11,462 nt of DNA, from positions 2,447 to 13,908 of the forward strand of contig NZ_LMOM01000041.1 of assembly GCF_001424185.1 (NCBI RefSeq). The letters run 5' to 3'. The stretch comes from Deinococcus sp. Leaf326. Lineage in GTDB: Bacteria > Deinococcota > Deinococci > Deinococcales > Deinococcaceae. The notes beneath the pieces are model-generated. The model searched no databases and was not told the DNA's origin. It worked only from the letters and a program-made list of their open reading frames with translations. The position numbers and the translations under genes were made by a program. Position 1 is the first letter of the stretch, and each line of letters opens with the position of its first letter. This document shows, piece after piece, positions 1 through 5,324 of this stretch.

Positions 1-62
1 AGGGGGAAAAGAACGTGCCACTCGGCGTCCGTCAGATCGTTCGGATAGGCAGATCGGGACAT
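1..62 (-). CDS. IS5-family transposase, N-terminal fragment (runs off the left edge)
   Basis: The reverse strand from an ATG at 62 reads MSRSAYPNDLTDAEWHVLFP and continues past base 1. The DLTDAEW-x-x-L-x-P pattern is the conserved start of IS5-family (IS1031/IS427-like) transposases, the DUF4096-type N-terminal domain that precedes the DDE catalytic domain. Only 20 codons are visible, so the catalytic residues, and whether the element is intact, cannot be judged. The family call rests on recognising this short motif. The fragment is too short to appear as a complete ORF because its stop lies outside the window. Confidence 0.75.
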   Translation of the reverse strand, partial: MSRSAYPNDLTDAEWHVLFP

Positions 63-140
63 GGGCGTATCACCTCAGCCCAATCGTCCACCTTTGTTGA
101 TGCAGGGAAAACCTGTACCAGCACGTTTTTCAGACGCACT
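1..140 (-). mobile_element. Partial IS5-family insertion sequence, upstream end
   Basis: This spans the transposase 5' end plus its presumed leader. A possible element boundary is near 140: on the minus strand the sequence CTAA (a YTAR-type site, as targeted by IS5) is followed by AGTGCGTCTGAAAAAC, which looks like a terminal inverted repeat of this family. The other end lies outside the window, so neither the matching repeat nor the target duplication can be checked. The right boundary is an inference, and it could instead lie near the CTAG copies at 259-262 or 278-281. Confidence 0.4.
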
Positions 141-218
141 TTAGGCCATCAGCTGATGGAGACATGTGTCGATCGCTGCCGCCAACGCCGATTCCAATAC
201 GTCATAAACGGTGGGCAT
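141..218 (-). pseudogene. Short 25-codon ORF remnant next to the IS end
   Basis: On the minus strand an ATG at 218 follows AGGATGAGGTC, which contains a plausible ribosome binding site. It opens the frame MPTVYDVLESALAAAIDTCL plus five residues. The frame stops at a TAA (141-143) that coincides with the proposed IS target site CTAA. It may be the start of a gene cut short by the IS insertion. I do not recognise the peptide. It could equally be chance or IS leader sequence. The rest of 63-277 holds no other gene I can support. Confidence 0.25.
146..159. repeat. Perfect 14-bp palindrome
   Basis: The sequence CCATCAGCTGATGG is its own reverse complement. It lies just inside the short ORF remnant, a few bases from the proposed IS boundary. 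It could be a protein-binding site or chance; the sequence shows no function. Confidence 0.3.
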
Positions 219-277
219 GACCTCATCCTAGAAGGTTCTTGGCGTAGCAACCGCCACGCTAGAGTGACAAAGTCCTG

Positions 278-988
278 CTAGCGAATCGTGAACACCTGCA
301 CGTAATTCTGCTCGTAGCGTCGCAGATTACCGTTCTCAATAAAGTCCGAGGGCGAGAACTCGTCTGCGGCGTACCCGGTGCCCATAGCGACGTACTGGGA
401 ACCCAGGAGGTTGGCGCAGTGATCGGGGCTCTTCATCCAGGCGATGGTGGCCGCCCGAGCGTCGGCATACCCGGTGACCACATTCTCACCGGCAGGCACT
501 CGAGACGGTTCACCAGATTCGCTCTGGGCGCGGGCCATCCGGTCCTGGACGGTCCCACCATAGAACATCGGAGACGCCGTGCGCGTCTCGGCATGAGCCT
601 CGTAGCCCTCGCCGAGCATGTATTCGGCATGTCGCCGGGCAGCAAGGCCTGCTGCTCCATCGAACCGCAGGGCGCTCAGTACCCCGGGTTTGAATGTCCC
701 TTCAGCGCAACTGCCGGCAATCACGTCTTGGCCGCTCACCGTGCCGCGCGTACGAATTTCGTTGACCCAGCTCAGCATCTCGACCTCCACGGCAGACGGG
801 CTGACCCGGACCGTACTGTAGCCACTTCCCTGGCCTACTGCGGCGCCTGATGCAGGAAGGGTCGCATTCGCTTGCGCCACCGTCTCGCTGTATGTGAGAC
901 CCGGTGACACCAACTGACCCGCCTGATCGCAGGCACTGAGGGCAAGGAGGGTCAGGGACAAGGCCAGAACGCGAAACGTAGGAATCAT
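278..988 (-). CDS. CAP/SCP-domain lipoprotein (CAP family, allergen V5/Tpx-1-like)
   Basis: A secreted or membrane-anchored protein of 236 residues. I chose the ATG at 988 over an in-frame start at 1054 because a strong GAGGAG ribosome site lies 5-6 nt upstream and a lipoprotein signal peptide begins right there: MIPTFRVLALSLTLLALSAC, with lipobox LSAC and Cys20 as the predicted lipid anchor. A low-complexity linker follows, then a CAP domain from about residue 65 to the end. Its hallmarks are RHAEYM (His120), PAGENV (Glu168), SPDHCANLL (His190), MGTGYA and the closing YVQVF. These match the conserved histidine/glutamate set of bacterial CAP proteins. The family's enzymatic role in bacteria is mostly unknown; proposed roles include cell-envelope binding. 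The gene is complete and ends close to the IS5-like element. It is the only undamaged ordinary gene in the left part. Confidence 0.85.
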   Translation of the reverse strand: MIPTFRVLALSLTLLALSACDQAGQLVSPGLTYSETVAQANATLPASGAAVGQGSGYSTVRVSPSAVEVEMLSWVNEIRTRGTVSGQDVIAGSCAEGTFKPGVLSALRFDGAAGLAARRHAEYMLGEGYEAHAETRTASPMFYGGTVQDRMARAQSESGEPSRVPAGENVVTGYADARAATIAWMKSPDHCANLLGSQYVAMGTGYAADEFSPSDFIENGNLRRYEQNYVQVFTIR

Positions 989-1407
989 AGAACTCCTCGG
1001 GCAAGCGTGAGCAGCTGAAGGGACACTCGGTCCCCGTTTTGCCTCTCTGGTCATAAGTCAGGGACGCACCTCGACTGAGGCGCGATCAGAAAGAGGCCTT
1101 TGGTCACCCGTGATCTCGTTTGCTCTCAGGAGCAACCCCTCAAACTGAGGTGAACACAGTAGAGGTTCGCCTCGCTCGCAATTTAGGACGTTCCACATGT
1201 CTGAGACGTTACAAATACAGCGGTGAAGTCAATCGCTGATCCTTATTTAAGAGCTTGTTTCAGGGCTATCGTAAGACGTGATCCACAGTAGGGCACCCTC
1301 AGCCCCTCCCCTGCACGGTGGTTTAACTTTAGCAGAGGGCATGACACTCCCGCCGAGTGCGCATCTGCGTACCGCGACCATCGTCCTGCGTAGTACATGC
1401 AAGGGAT
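989..1407. other. Intergenic region between divergently transcribed lipoprotein genes
   Basis: No gene can be supported here. It should hold the promoters of both flanking genes, since the CAP gene reads left and the small lipoprotein reads right. Two related inverted repeats of the form CCTC-N4/5-GAGG lie at 1069-1080 and 1138-1150 and may be regulatory. The stretch around 1235-1260 is AT-richer than its surroundings. I could not identify a convincing -35/-10 pair. Confidence 0.4.
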
Positions 1408-1789
1408 ATGAAAAAGCTAATGTTCGGCTCGCTGCTCGCTCTAACCCTGACCGCCTGCGGAGGTGGTATGGACACCCCCCAGCCCGCCTTCTACTCTGCC
1501 GTCGGAACGCAGGACATTCGGGTGATCCCGACCGGCGCAACGGTCTGGTTCAATTTCGGCCATACACAGTGGACAGCGCAGCAAGAGAACGGAGCCGTCG
1601 AGGGCAACTGGTACAGCGATGGCGAGCTCGTGGGCCGAACTGTGGGGAACGCGAATGCGGGAAGTGTCGGGCTGATCATGGGTCTGAACATGATGTCGGC
1701 TTCAGGCGCGTTCTCAGGGAATAACTTACGAGACGGCAGGACCTGAGGTGGGCGAGGGGAGCGGCAAGATCCAGATGACCCGGCGCTGA
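1408..1789 (+). pseudogene. Small lipoprotein gene with an apparent frameshift near its 3' end
   Basis: The start at 1408 follows AAGGGAT and opens a classic lipoprotein signal, MKKLMFGSLLALTLTACGGG, with lipobox LTAC (Cys17). As read, the protein has 112 residues and ends at 1746 in SGNNLRDGRT. From about 1721 the next frame (+1) reads ITYETAGPEVGEGSGKIQMT, then RR and a TGA at 1787-1789. This looks like the natural C terminus: a Gly-rich turn followed by a final strand ending in basic residues. Removing one base in GGGAATAAC joins the frames into a 126-residue protein. The mature part is rich in Gly, Asn and aromatic residues, and I do not recognise its family. Either the gene has lost its last strand or the base is a sequence error. 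The alternative is a genuinely shorter protein ending at 1746. Confidence 0.55.
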
Positions 1790-1949
1790 GCCTCGTTCTG
1801 AGGCTGATTCTGTTTCTTCCAGTGATGATCCTGCGCCGCCTCAGCCCCGGCCCCAAGCGTCACCGCGAGATATTAAATTGGTTGACCTGTTCGGGCGTAG
1901 CGTGGCGCAGGGCTACGAACTGGCAGATCTGGTGTCCGCTCAGGCGTGA
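1779..1949 (+). pseudogene. Unassigned coding remnant with a Pro-rich start
   Basis: An open frame without a clear start codon encodes an acidic, Ser- and Pro-rich segment (DDPAPPQPRPQASP) followed by DIKLVDLFGRSVAQGYELAD and LVSAQA, then TGA. Codon use in the second half (CTG, GTG, GCG, GGC, TAC) suits a GC-rich genome better than the overlapping ATG frame at 1824, which is unusually rich in Trp and Cys. I cannot assign a family. It may be the 3' end of a gene whose beginning was lost. A terminator-like hairpin follows shortly after. Confidence 0.25.
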
Positions 1950-1979
1950 TGACTGCGCGCGCTGCTATTGACCCACCGA

Positions 1980-2015
1980 CCTACCCTGCTGCGGCTTCGG
2001 CCCCGGCAGGGTGGG
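1980..2015 (+). terminator. Terminator-like hairpin after the coding remnant
   Basis: The arms CCTACCCTGC (1980-1989) and GCAGGGTGGG (2006-2015) pair at nine of ten positions, with the tenth a possible T-G wobble. The loop contains a further GC-rich stem around TTCG. The downstream bases CCTCTTGTG are only mildly T-rich. It sits between the coding remnant and the promoter of the flavoprotein relic, the expected place for a terminator. Confidence 0.45.
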
Positions 2016-2050
2016 CCTCTTGTGCGATCACGCGCTGCCCATGTGCCCGA

Positions 2051-2056
2051 TAAGCT
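2051..2056 (+). promoter_or_regulatory. Leaderless -10 element (TAAGCT) of the flavoprotein relic
   Basis: The hexamer TAAGCT fits TANNNT and ends exactly 6 nt before the ATG at 2063. No ribosome site separates them, so transcription would begin at or next to the start codon. This spacing is shared by four other genes downstream. Confidence 0.5.
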
Positions 2057-2062
2057 GTAGCC

Positions 2063-2461
2063 ATGTTCCACGACCCCCCATGACGTGCTCATCATCGGCG
2101 GCGGCTTCGCTGGCTTAAGCGCCGCCCTCTACACTGCGCGCTCGCACGGGTCGAAGGGACGGGCACCGGCGTGCAGCTGCACTTCGCGGATGGCACGAGT
2201 GCTGAGCGGGCGGTGCTCTACACGCACGGGGAGCGCCGACTGCGCGCCAACTTGGCCGAGGCCTTGGGCTGTGAGATGACGGCGGCAGGGATCAAGGTCG
2301 ACCCGTTGATCCACCGGACGACGGTGCCGGGCGTGTACGCGGCCGGAGACGTGAGCAGCGGGAATGAGGTGGCCTTCGTAGTGGCGGGGGGCGGGAAGGC
2401 GGCGATGCAGGCGGCCTTCGAGATCTACTATGACGATCTGCCTGTAGCCGCGCGGGCGTAA
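2063..2461 (+). pseudogene. Thioredoxin-reductase-like FAD/NAD(P) oxidoreductase, broken relic
   Basis: Two parts of one class II pyridine-nucleotide-disulfide-type flavoprotein remain. The N-terminal FAD motif DVLIIGGGFAGLSAALYTAR (2082-2141) follows the leaderless start at 2063, but in a different frame. ATG TTC CAC GAC runs into a run of six C and stops at TGA 2081-2083; with five C it would read MFHDPHDVLIIGGG. After residue TARS the sequence jumps to a second frame reading RVEGTGTGVQLHFADGTSAE. That frame continues to the C-terminal FAD-binding motif TTVPGVYAAGDVSSGNEVAF and stops at 2461. The central part of the family, with the NAD(P)H Rossmann domain and any redox CxxC, is missing. 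An intact homologue is about 300 residues, so roughly 170 were lost. The gene cannot make an active reductase. Confidence 0.8.
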
Positions 2462-2463
2462 GG

Positions 2464-2518
2464 CGATAAAGTCCCACCCCGCCCAGGCACGAAGCCGAGG
2501 CGGGGTGGGACTTTATCG
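2464..2518. terminator. Strong bidirectional terminator hairpin
   Basis: CGATAAAGTCCCACCCCGCC (2464-2483) and its exact reverse complement (2499-2518) form a perfect 20-bp stem around a 15-nt loop. The A-rich base of the left arm and the CTTTATCG base of the right arm supply a short U run in either direction. It starts 3 nt after the stop of the flavoprotein relic and was evidently that gene's terminator. Confidence 0.8.
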
Positions 2519-2624
2519 TGTTTCGGGTTCTCAATCCGCCTTCATCCGAGGGAACGACCCTTGTCAGAACTGCTTGGCAAAACCCTTCGTGGAACATTGC
2601 CTCTGCCATGCGACCCTATCCAGT

Positions 2625-2813
2625 ATGTACAGAGTCACCATCACAGGACGCGATGGCACAGTGACCATGGATTTGACCCACACCTTGGCATCGGTGGCTC
2701 TGTTGACTTTTGATACTGCGATGACCTTCCCTGGCAAGACCATTACCTTGACCCAGGATGGTGTAGAGCTCAAAAAGCGTCAGTTTTCTGGCTTAGACGT
2801 CCTGACCTCTTGA
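2625..2813 (+). CDS. Hypothetical small protein (62 aa)
   Basis: I chose the ATG at 2625 because the longer reading from 2505 would run through the terminator stem and a Cys-rich stretch unlike coding sequence. The peptide begins MYRVTITGRDGTVTMDLTHT and ends with KKRQFSGLDVLTS. Alternating hydrophobic residues suggest a small beta-rich fold with no signal peptide or membrane segment. I do not recognise a family. No clear ribosome site and no TANNNT element at the usual distance is visible, unlike its neighbours. Codon use is less GC-biased than in the surrounding genes. A GC-rich hairpin follows the stop. Confidence 0.55.
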   Translation: MYRVTITGRDGTVTMDLTHTLASVALLTFDTAMTFPGKTITLTQDGVELKKRQFSGLDVLTS

Positions 2814-2836
2814 ACAAAGTGGGGTGTGTCGCAAGG

Positions 2837-2868
2837 AGAGGGGCCAGGGGGCGACTTCTGGCCCCTCT
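2837..2868 (+). terminator. GC-rich hairpin after the 62-aa gene
   Basis: AGAGGGGCCAG (2837-2847) and CTGGCCCCTCT (2858-2868) form a perfect 11-bp stem with a 10-nt loop, 23 nt past a stop codon. No T run follows, so it is a plausible but not textbook intrinsic terminator. It lies between two plus-strand genes. Confidence 0.5.
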
Positions 2869-2891
2869 GTCCACCCACGCTCCAGCGGGGA

Positions 2892-2897
2892 TACTGT
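2892..2897 (+). promoter_or_regulatory. Leaderless -10 element (TACTGT) of the 77-aa gene
   Basis: TACTGT matches TANNNT and ends 6 nt before a GTG codon at 2904. This promoter is the main reason for choosing that GTG rather than the ATG-like starts upstream, which fall in the hairpin region. Confidence 0.5.
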
Positions 2898-2903
2898 GGC
2901 CCT

Positions 2904-3137
2904 GTGCAGCACCTCTCACTGCCCGAGATTCCCTTGCACCTGGGCGCTCTATACGAGCGCGCCGGCCTGGGCTTACCCCCGAACGCCCTGCACCGAGAGC
3001 TGGCTGACTTCCTCGGCTGCCATCGGGAAATTCATGCCGCCGCCTGGGCGTTGTGGGCCACCGAGCTGCAGCTGACCGGCCGCGACCTCGGCGGCTGGCT
3101 CGACGATGACTTCTTCGAGGCCGTGCCAGTCGAGTAA
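2904..3137 (+). CDS. Hypothetical small protein (77 aa), GTG start
   Basis: The frame is open from further upstream, but the GTG at 2904 sits 6 nt after TACTGT and begins the part with protein-like composition: (V/M)QHLSLPEIPLHLGALYER, then ELADFLGCHREIHAAAWALW, and an acidic end with LDDDFFEAVPVE. It is predicted to be mostly helical, cytosolic and acidic at the C terminus. I do not recognise a family. It lies 53 nt before the next small gene, which has its own -10 element, so the two are probably separate transcription units. Confidence 0.6.
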   Translation: MQHLSLPEIPLHLGALYERAGLGLPPNALHRELADFLGCHREIHAAAWALWATELQLTGRDLGGWLDDDFFEAVPVE

Positions 3138-3179
3138 GGTCATCTTGAACGCTTGTGGACACCGCTGACCCTGAATGTT

Positions 3180-3185
3180 TACGCT
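3180..3185 (+). promoter_or_regulatory. Leaderless -10 element (TACGCT) of the 60-aa gene
   Basis: TACGCT fits TANNNT and ends 5 nt before the ATG at 3191. The GAGGT in between touches the ATG and is too close to act as a normal ribosome site. Confidence 0.45.
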
Positions 3186-3190
3186 GAGGT

Positions 3191-3373
3191 ATGGACCGGC
3201 AGAATGACCCCTGTTACGCGGACCGGAGCGCCCGGCAAATCGAGGCGTGGCTTGAGCGGCAGCGGCGCCGAGTCCAGGAGATCGTGGCCCGGCGAGAAGA
3301 ACTGGCTGCCACCGAAGCCCAGCAGCGGGCAGAGGGGGAGGAAGTCCAGCGCCGCTGGGAACTCCCGAAGTGA
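3191..3373 (+). CDS. Hypothetical small coiled-coil protein (60 aa)
   Basis: The peptide starts MDRQNDPCYADRSARQIEAW. It continues as one charged helix rich in Arg, Glu, Gln and Ala (residues about 13-55, including RRRVQEIVARREELAATEAQ), suggesting a short coiled coil. There is no signal peptide or membrane segment. I do not recognise a family. The stop at 3371-3373 overlaps an in-frame GTG of the next open frame, but the real start of the next gene is probably 3422 (see that entry). Confidence 0.55.
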   Translation: MDRQNDPCYADRSARQIEAWLERQRRRVQEIVARREELAATEAQQRAEGEEVQRRWELPK

Positions 3374-3409
3374 AAAGACAGGTCTCAACACAGCTGTGCA
3401 AGCACGCCC

Positions 3410-3415
3410 TACGTT
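3410..3415 (+). promoter_or_regulatory. Leaderless -10 element (TACGTT) that marks a hidden start
   Basis: TACGTT ends 6 nt before the ATG at 3422, the same geometry as at 2063 and 2904. That ATG opens a frame that closes after 13 codons, which is the clue that the downstream gene is frameshifted. Confidence 0.5.
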
Positions 3416-3421
3416 GTGCGC

Positions 3422-3756
3422 ATGACCCAGCTTTTGAAGTTCACGCTCTCAGGCACGGTATAACCGTCCCACCGCTCACCTTCTGGCAGGCACGCGTCCT
3501 GCTGCTCCTGACCTTGGAGTCCAAGTCGCTCAACGATGTGGCCGTCCGGATCGCCCTCCGGGGCGCCATGCTGGACCTGTCCCGCGTGCAGCAGCTCCTG
3601 GGTGAGTTGACTGCGCTGGGTCTACTAGAGCACACGCCGAAGAGGGGACATGCGGGTGGGCGCTACTGGCTGGGATCTGGCGCAGCGGTCGAGGATGCTC
3701 TCGATCACGCCTACGCAGTCGTGAAGGGCGGCACGCCGCCATCACGCCAGAAGTAG
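3422..3756 (+). pseudogene. Small winged-helix-like protein, apparently frameshifted after 13 codons
   Basis: As an uninterrupted frame it can be read from GTG 3370 (128 aa). The leaderless promoter instead points to ATG 3422, whose frame reads MTQLLKFTLSGTV and stops at TAA. The main frame resumes at once with ITVPPLTFWQARVLLLLTLE. Removing the TA of GTATAACC gives FTLSGTVTVPPLTFWQAR and a 110-residue protein, and codon use in 3422-3460 favours this frame. The body has helices typical of a small DNA-binding winged helix: VAVRIALRGAMLDLSRVQQL, LLGELTALGLLEHTP and a wing-like GGRYWLG. I infer a transcription-regulator-like fold but cannot name the family. If the longer GTG start is right, the gene is intact and overlaps the previous stop. 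Confidence 0.5.
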
Positions 3757-3759
3757 GTC

Positions 3760-3765
3760 TACCCT
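3760..3765 (+). promoter_or_regulatory. Leaderless -10 element (TACCCT) of the gene at 3771
   Basis: TACCCT fits TANNNT and ends 5 nt before the ATG at 3771, directly after the previous gene's stop codon at 3754-3756. Confidence 0.45.
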
Positions 3766-3770
3766 GGGCC

Positions 3771-4111
3771 ATGTCTCAGCACTTGATCCTGATCCCGACC
3801 GCCCTGGAAGGCGCGCAGCTCGACATCGCCCTATATGGGGGCACGTACCGCGTGGCTGGCACCGTGGCCGGCACGCAGGTCTTCTGGTTCGACCTCAGCC
3901 CGACCTCCGCCGCGCCCTTCGACGAGGTGGTCGAGCGGCGGTGCCCGGGGAGGATGCCAGCATGATGGCGACGGTGTGGCATGCGGGGCTGAGCAGCGCA
4001 GCCGGGGTGCTGACAGTGCATGCGGAGGGGCAGGGCGAGGGCACAGGCCGGGTGGACTGGACGTTGGGGCCGGAGGCGGCGGTGGAGTTGCAGGAGTGGA
4101 TCAAGCGGTGA
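3771..4111 (+). pseudogene. Hypothetical protein split by an apparent single-base frameshift
   Basis: The first frame starts MSQHLILIPTALEGAQLDIA, reaches FDEVVERRCPGRMPA and stops at 3963-3965. The second frame continues with VPGEDASMMATVWHAGLSS and ends in VELQEWIKR at 4111. Adding one base in CGGCGG (as CGGGCGG) joins them as DEVVERAVPGEDASMM, giving a single protein of about 113 residues with smooth composition across the join. The alternative is two translationally coupled genes: the second frame has an ATG at 3962 overlapping the first stop as ATGA and would encode 49 residues. I favour one broken gene because the second frame is protein-like upstream of that ATG. The family is not recognised. 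Confidence 0.5.
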
Positions 4112-4117
4112 GGCGGG

Positions 4118-4137
4118 GCTCTGGCATATGCCAGGGC
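4118..4137 (+). terminator. Hairpin with an ATAT loop after the gene at 3771-4111
   Basis: GCTCTGGC and GCCAGGGC form an 8-bp stem (one T-G pair) around ATAT, with a 14-bp perfect palindrome CTGGCATATGCCAG at its core. It begins 6 nt after the stop codon. No T run directly follows, so it is a candidate terminator or a binding site. Confidence 0.4.
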
Positions 4138-4364
4138 AATGGGTATCTTGTCTTACCTAAATCCTCTTAGATAAGAGAAAGGCTTTCCGACCATCCAGCC
4201 CTCGCAAATCTATGTCATCACAGAAACGCTCAAGGCCAACAACCAGTTTGCCAGAGCCTCCCGTAATCCATCCCCAATTTTCCTCTCTATTCCTGACAGG
4301 CGCAGATTTCAACCCTCGACCTCACCCTCTCTACAGACCCCTCCTATACCCCTCAAAATAATTT
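4138..4364. other. Gene-free intergenic stretch between convergent gene groups
   Basis: I see no supportable gene on either strand. The sequence is noticeably lower in G on the plus strand and richer in C, A and T than its surroundings, with many CCCTC-type runs. It separates plus-strand genes ending at 4111 from the minus-strand operon ending at 4540, so promoters are not expected. Confidence 0.4.
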
Positions 4365-4386
4365 GGAGGGCCCTTCCTGGCCCTCC
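4365..4386 (-). terminator. Intrinsic terminator for the minus-strand operon (distal)
   Basis: GGAGGGCC (4365-4372) and GGCCCTCC (4379-4386) form an 8-bp GC-rich stem with a 6-nt loop. On the minus strand it is followed by AAATTATTTTG, a U-rich tail, which gives it direction. It lies about 150 nt past the aldolase-family stop. Confidence 0.55.
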
Positions 4387-4482
4387 TGTGAGCTTGCATT
4401 TTCTATGCGCTCCAGCACGCAGAATTCCGTTCTCAATTCTCCACAAGGGGGACCGAAATAACCTAGAACGAGATCAAAGCGT

Positions 4483-4509
4483 GAAAGGCTGGGTCATTCC
4501 CAGCCTTTC
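4483..4509. terminator. Hairpin immediately after the minus-strand operon
   Basis: GAAAGGCTGGG (4483-4493) and CCCAGCCTTTC (4499-4509) form a perfect 11-bp stem with a 5-nt loop TCATT, 30 nt past the last stop of the operon. The A-rich and T-rich bases of the arms suit termination in either direction. Confidence 0.65.
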
Positions 4510-4539
4510 CTGTTCATCGGTGTAACGGGTTCCTCTCCT

Positions 4540-5238
4540 TCACTCGCGCGCGACAGGCTTCTCTAGGACGCCGGCAGCCGTCAACGCCGCAGGCAGCCAG
4601 CCCGGAATCAGCTTCTGACCGCTCCGGATGTCACGCAGCCGCGACGTCTCCATGTCGACCTTCTTCTGGGCCAGCGTCAGGAGTGTGTCGACCTGCTCAC
4701 GTTCACCAACGAATACGCCATCGGCGTCGGCCACCACGAGGTCGCCAGGCCGAACCATGATCCCGCCCGCACTGATCGGGTAGTTGACTCGCCCTGGGAC
4801 AAACTTAGTCGGACCATTGGGATTGGTTCCCACCGAAAACACCGGGAAACCCAGGTTCTGAATTTCCACCGAGTCACGAATGGCCGCGTCGATGACCACA
4901 CCCGCCAACCCTATGGCCATGCATTGACTAATCATGATTTCGCCCATTAGAGCGCAGGTCTGATCGCCCTTACCGTCAATGACCAACACATCCCCAGGTT
5001 GGGCAATGGCCATCGCCGCATGGATCATCAAATTATCGCCTGGACGCACCTCGACGGTAATGGCAGGACCTGCCAGACGCATGGCGGAGCTCAATGCACG
5101 GACGCGGCCATGTAAGGTGCCTCGGCGTCCGGCAACGTCTGCCAGGATCGACGCAGCGAACCCGGAAGCACGGGCGACCAGTTCGGGTGAGGTGCGTTCG
5201 ACATCATTGCGAAGGTATTCAGAGTCAGGAATGCGCAT
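4540..5238 (-). CDS. RraA / HMG-CHA aldolase-family protein
   Basis: A 232-residue protein. I chose the ATG at 5238 (MRIPDSEYLRNDVERTSPEL) because AGGAGA lies 8 nt upstream; the longer frame from 5316 adds a Pro/Ser-rich tail with no ribosome site. It belongs to the RraA-like superfamily, which includes the RNase E inhibitor RraA and class II 4-hydroxy-4-methyl-2-oxoglutarate/4-carboxy-4-hydroxy-2-oxoadipate aldolases. Visible hallmarks are PGDNLMIHAA (66-75), PGDVLVIDGKGD (81-92), the MGE motif (Glu100) and GVVIDAAIRDSVEI, where Arg121 and Asp122 match the substrate- and metal-binding pair of the aldolases. The aldolases use a divalent metal to split 4-hydroxy-2-oxo acids, releasing pyruvate. 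Position as the last gene of a transport-dehydrogenase operon favours a catabolic enzyme over an RNase inhibitor. The exact substrate is unknown; some family members are oxaloacetate decarboxylases. Confidence 0.85.
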   Translation of the reverse strand: MRIPDSEYLRNDVERTSPELVARASGFAASILADVAGRRGTLHGRVRALSSAMRLAGPAITVEVRPGDNLMIHAAMAIAQPGDVLVIDGKGDQTCALMGEIMISQCMAIGLAGVVIDAAIRDSVEIQNLGFPVFSVGTNPNGPTKFVPGRVNYPISAGGIMVRPGDLVVADADGVFVGEREQVDTLLTLAQKKVDMETSRLRDIRSGQKLIPGWLPAALTAAGVLEKPVARE

Positions 5239-5324
5239 GGTGGGTTCTCCTGGAGGGGATGGGTCGGGCGACCCAGGCACGGAAGGCCGAGCGGATGCTC
5301 CGTCGCTGTACTGCAAAGACGGGT

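Noticed and set aside
419..850. A plus-strand open frame inside the CAP-domain gene
   Set aside because: The minus strand has a ribosome site, lipobox and CAP motifs; the plus-strand frame is a shadow.
2505..2624. A longer start for the 62-aa gene
   Set aside because: It would begin inside the perfect terminator stem and add a Cys-rich segment without a ribosome site.
5239..5316. A longer N terminus for the aldolase-family protein
   Set aside because: The added Pro/Ser-rich segment has no ribosome site, while AGGAGA sits correctly before ATG 5238.
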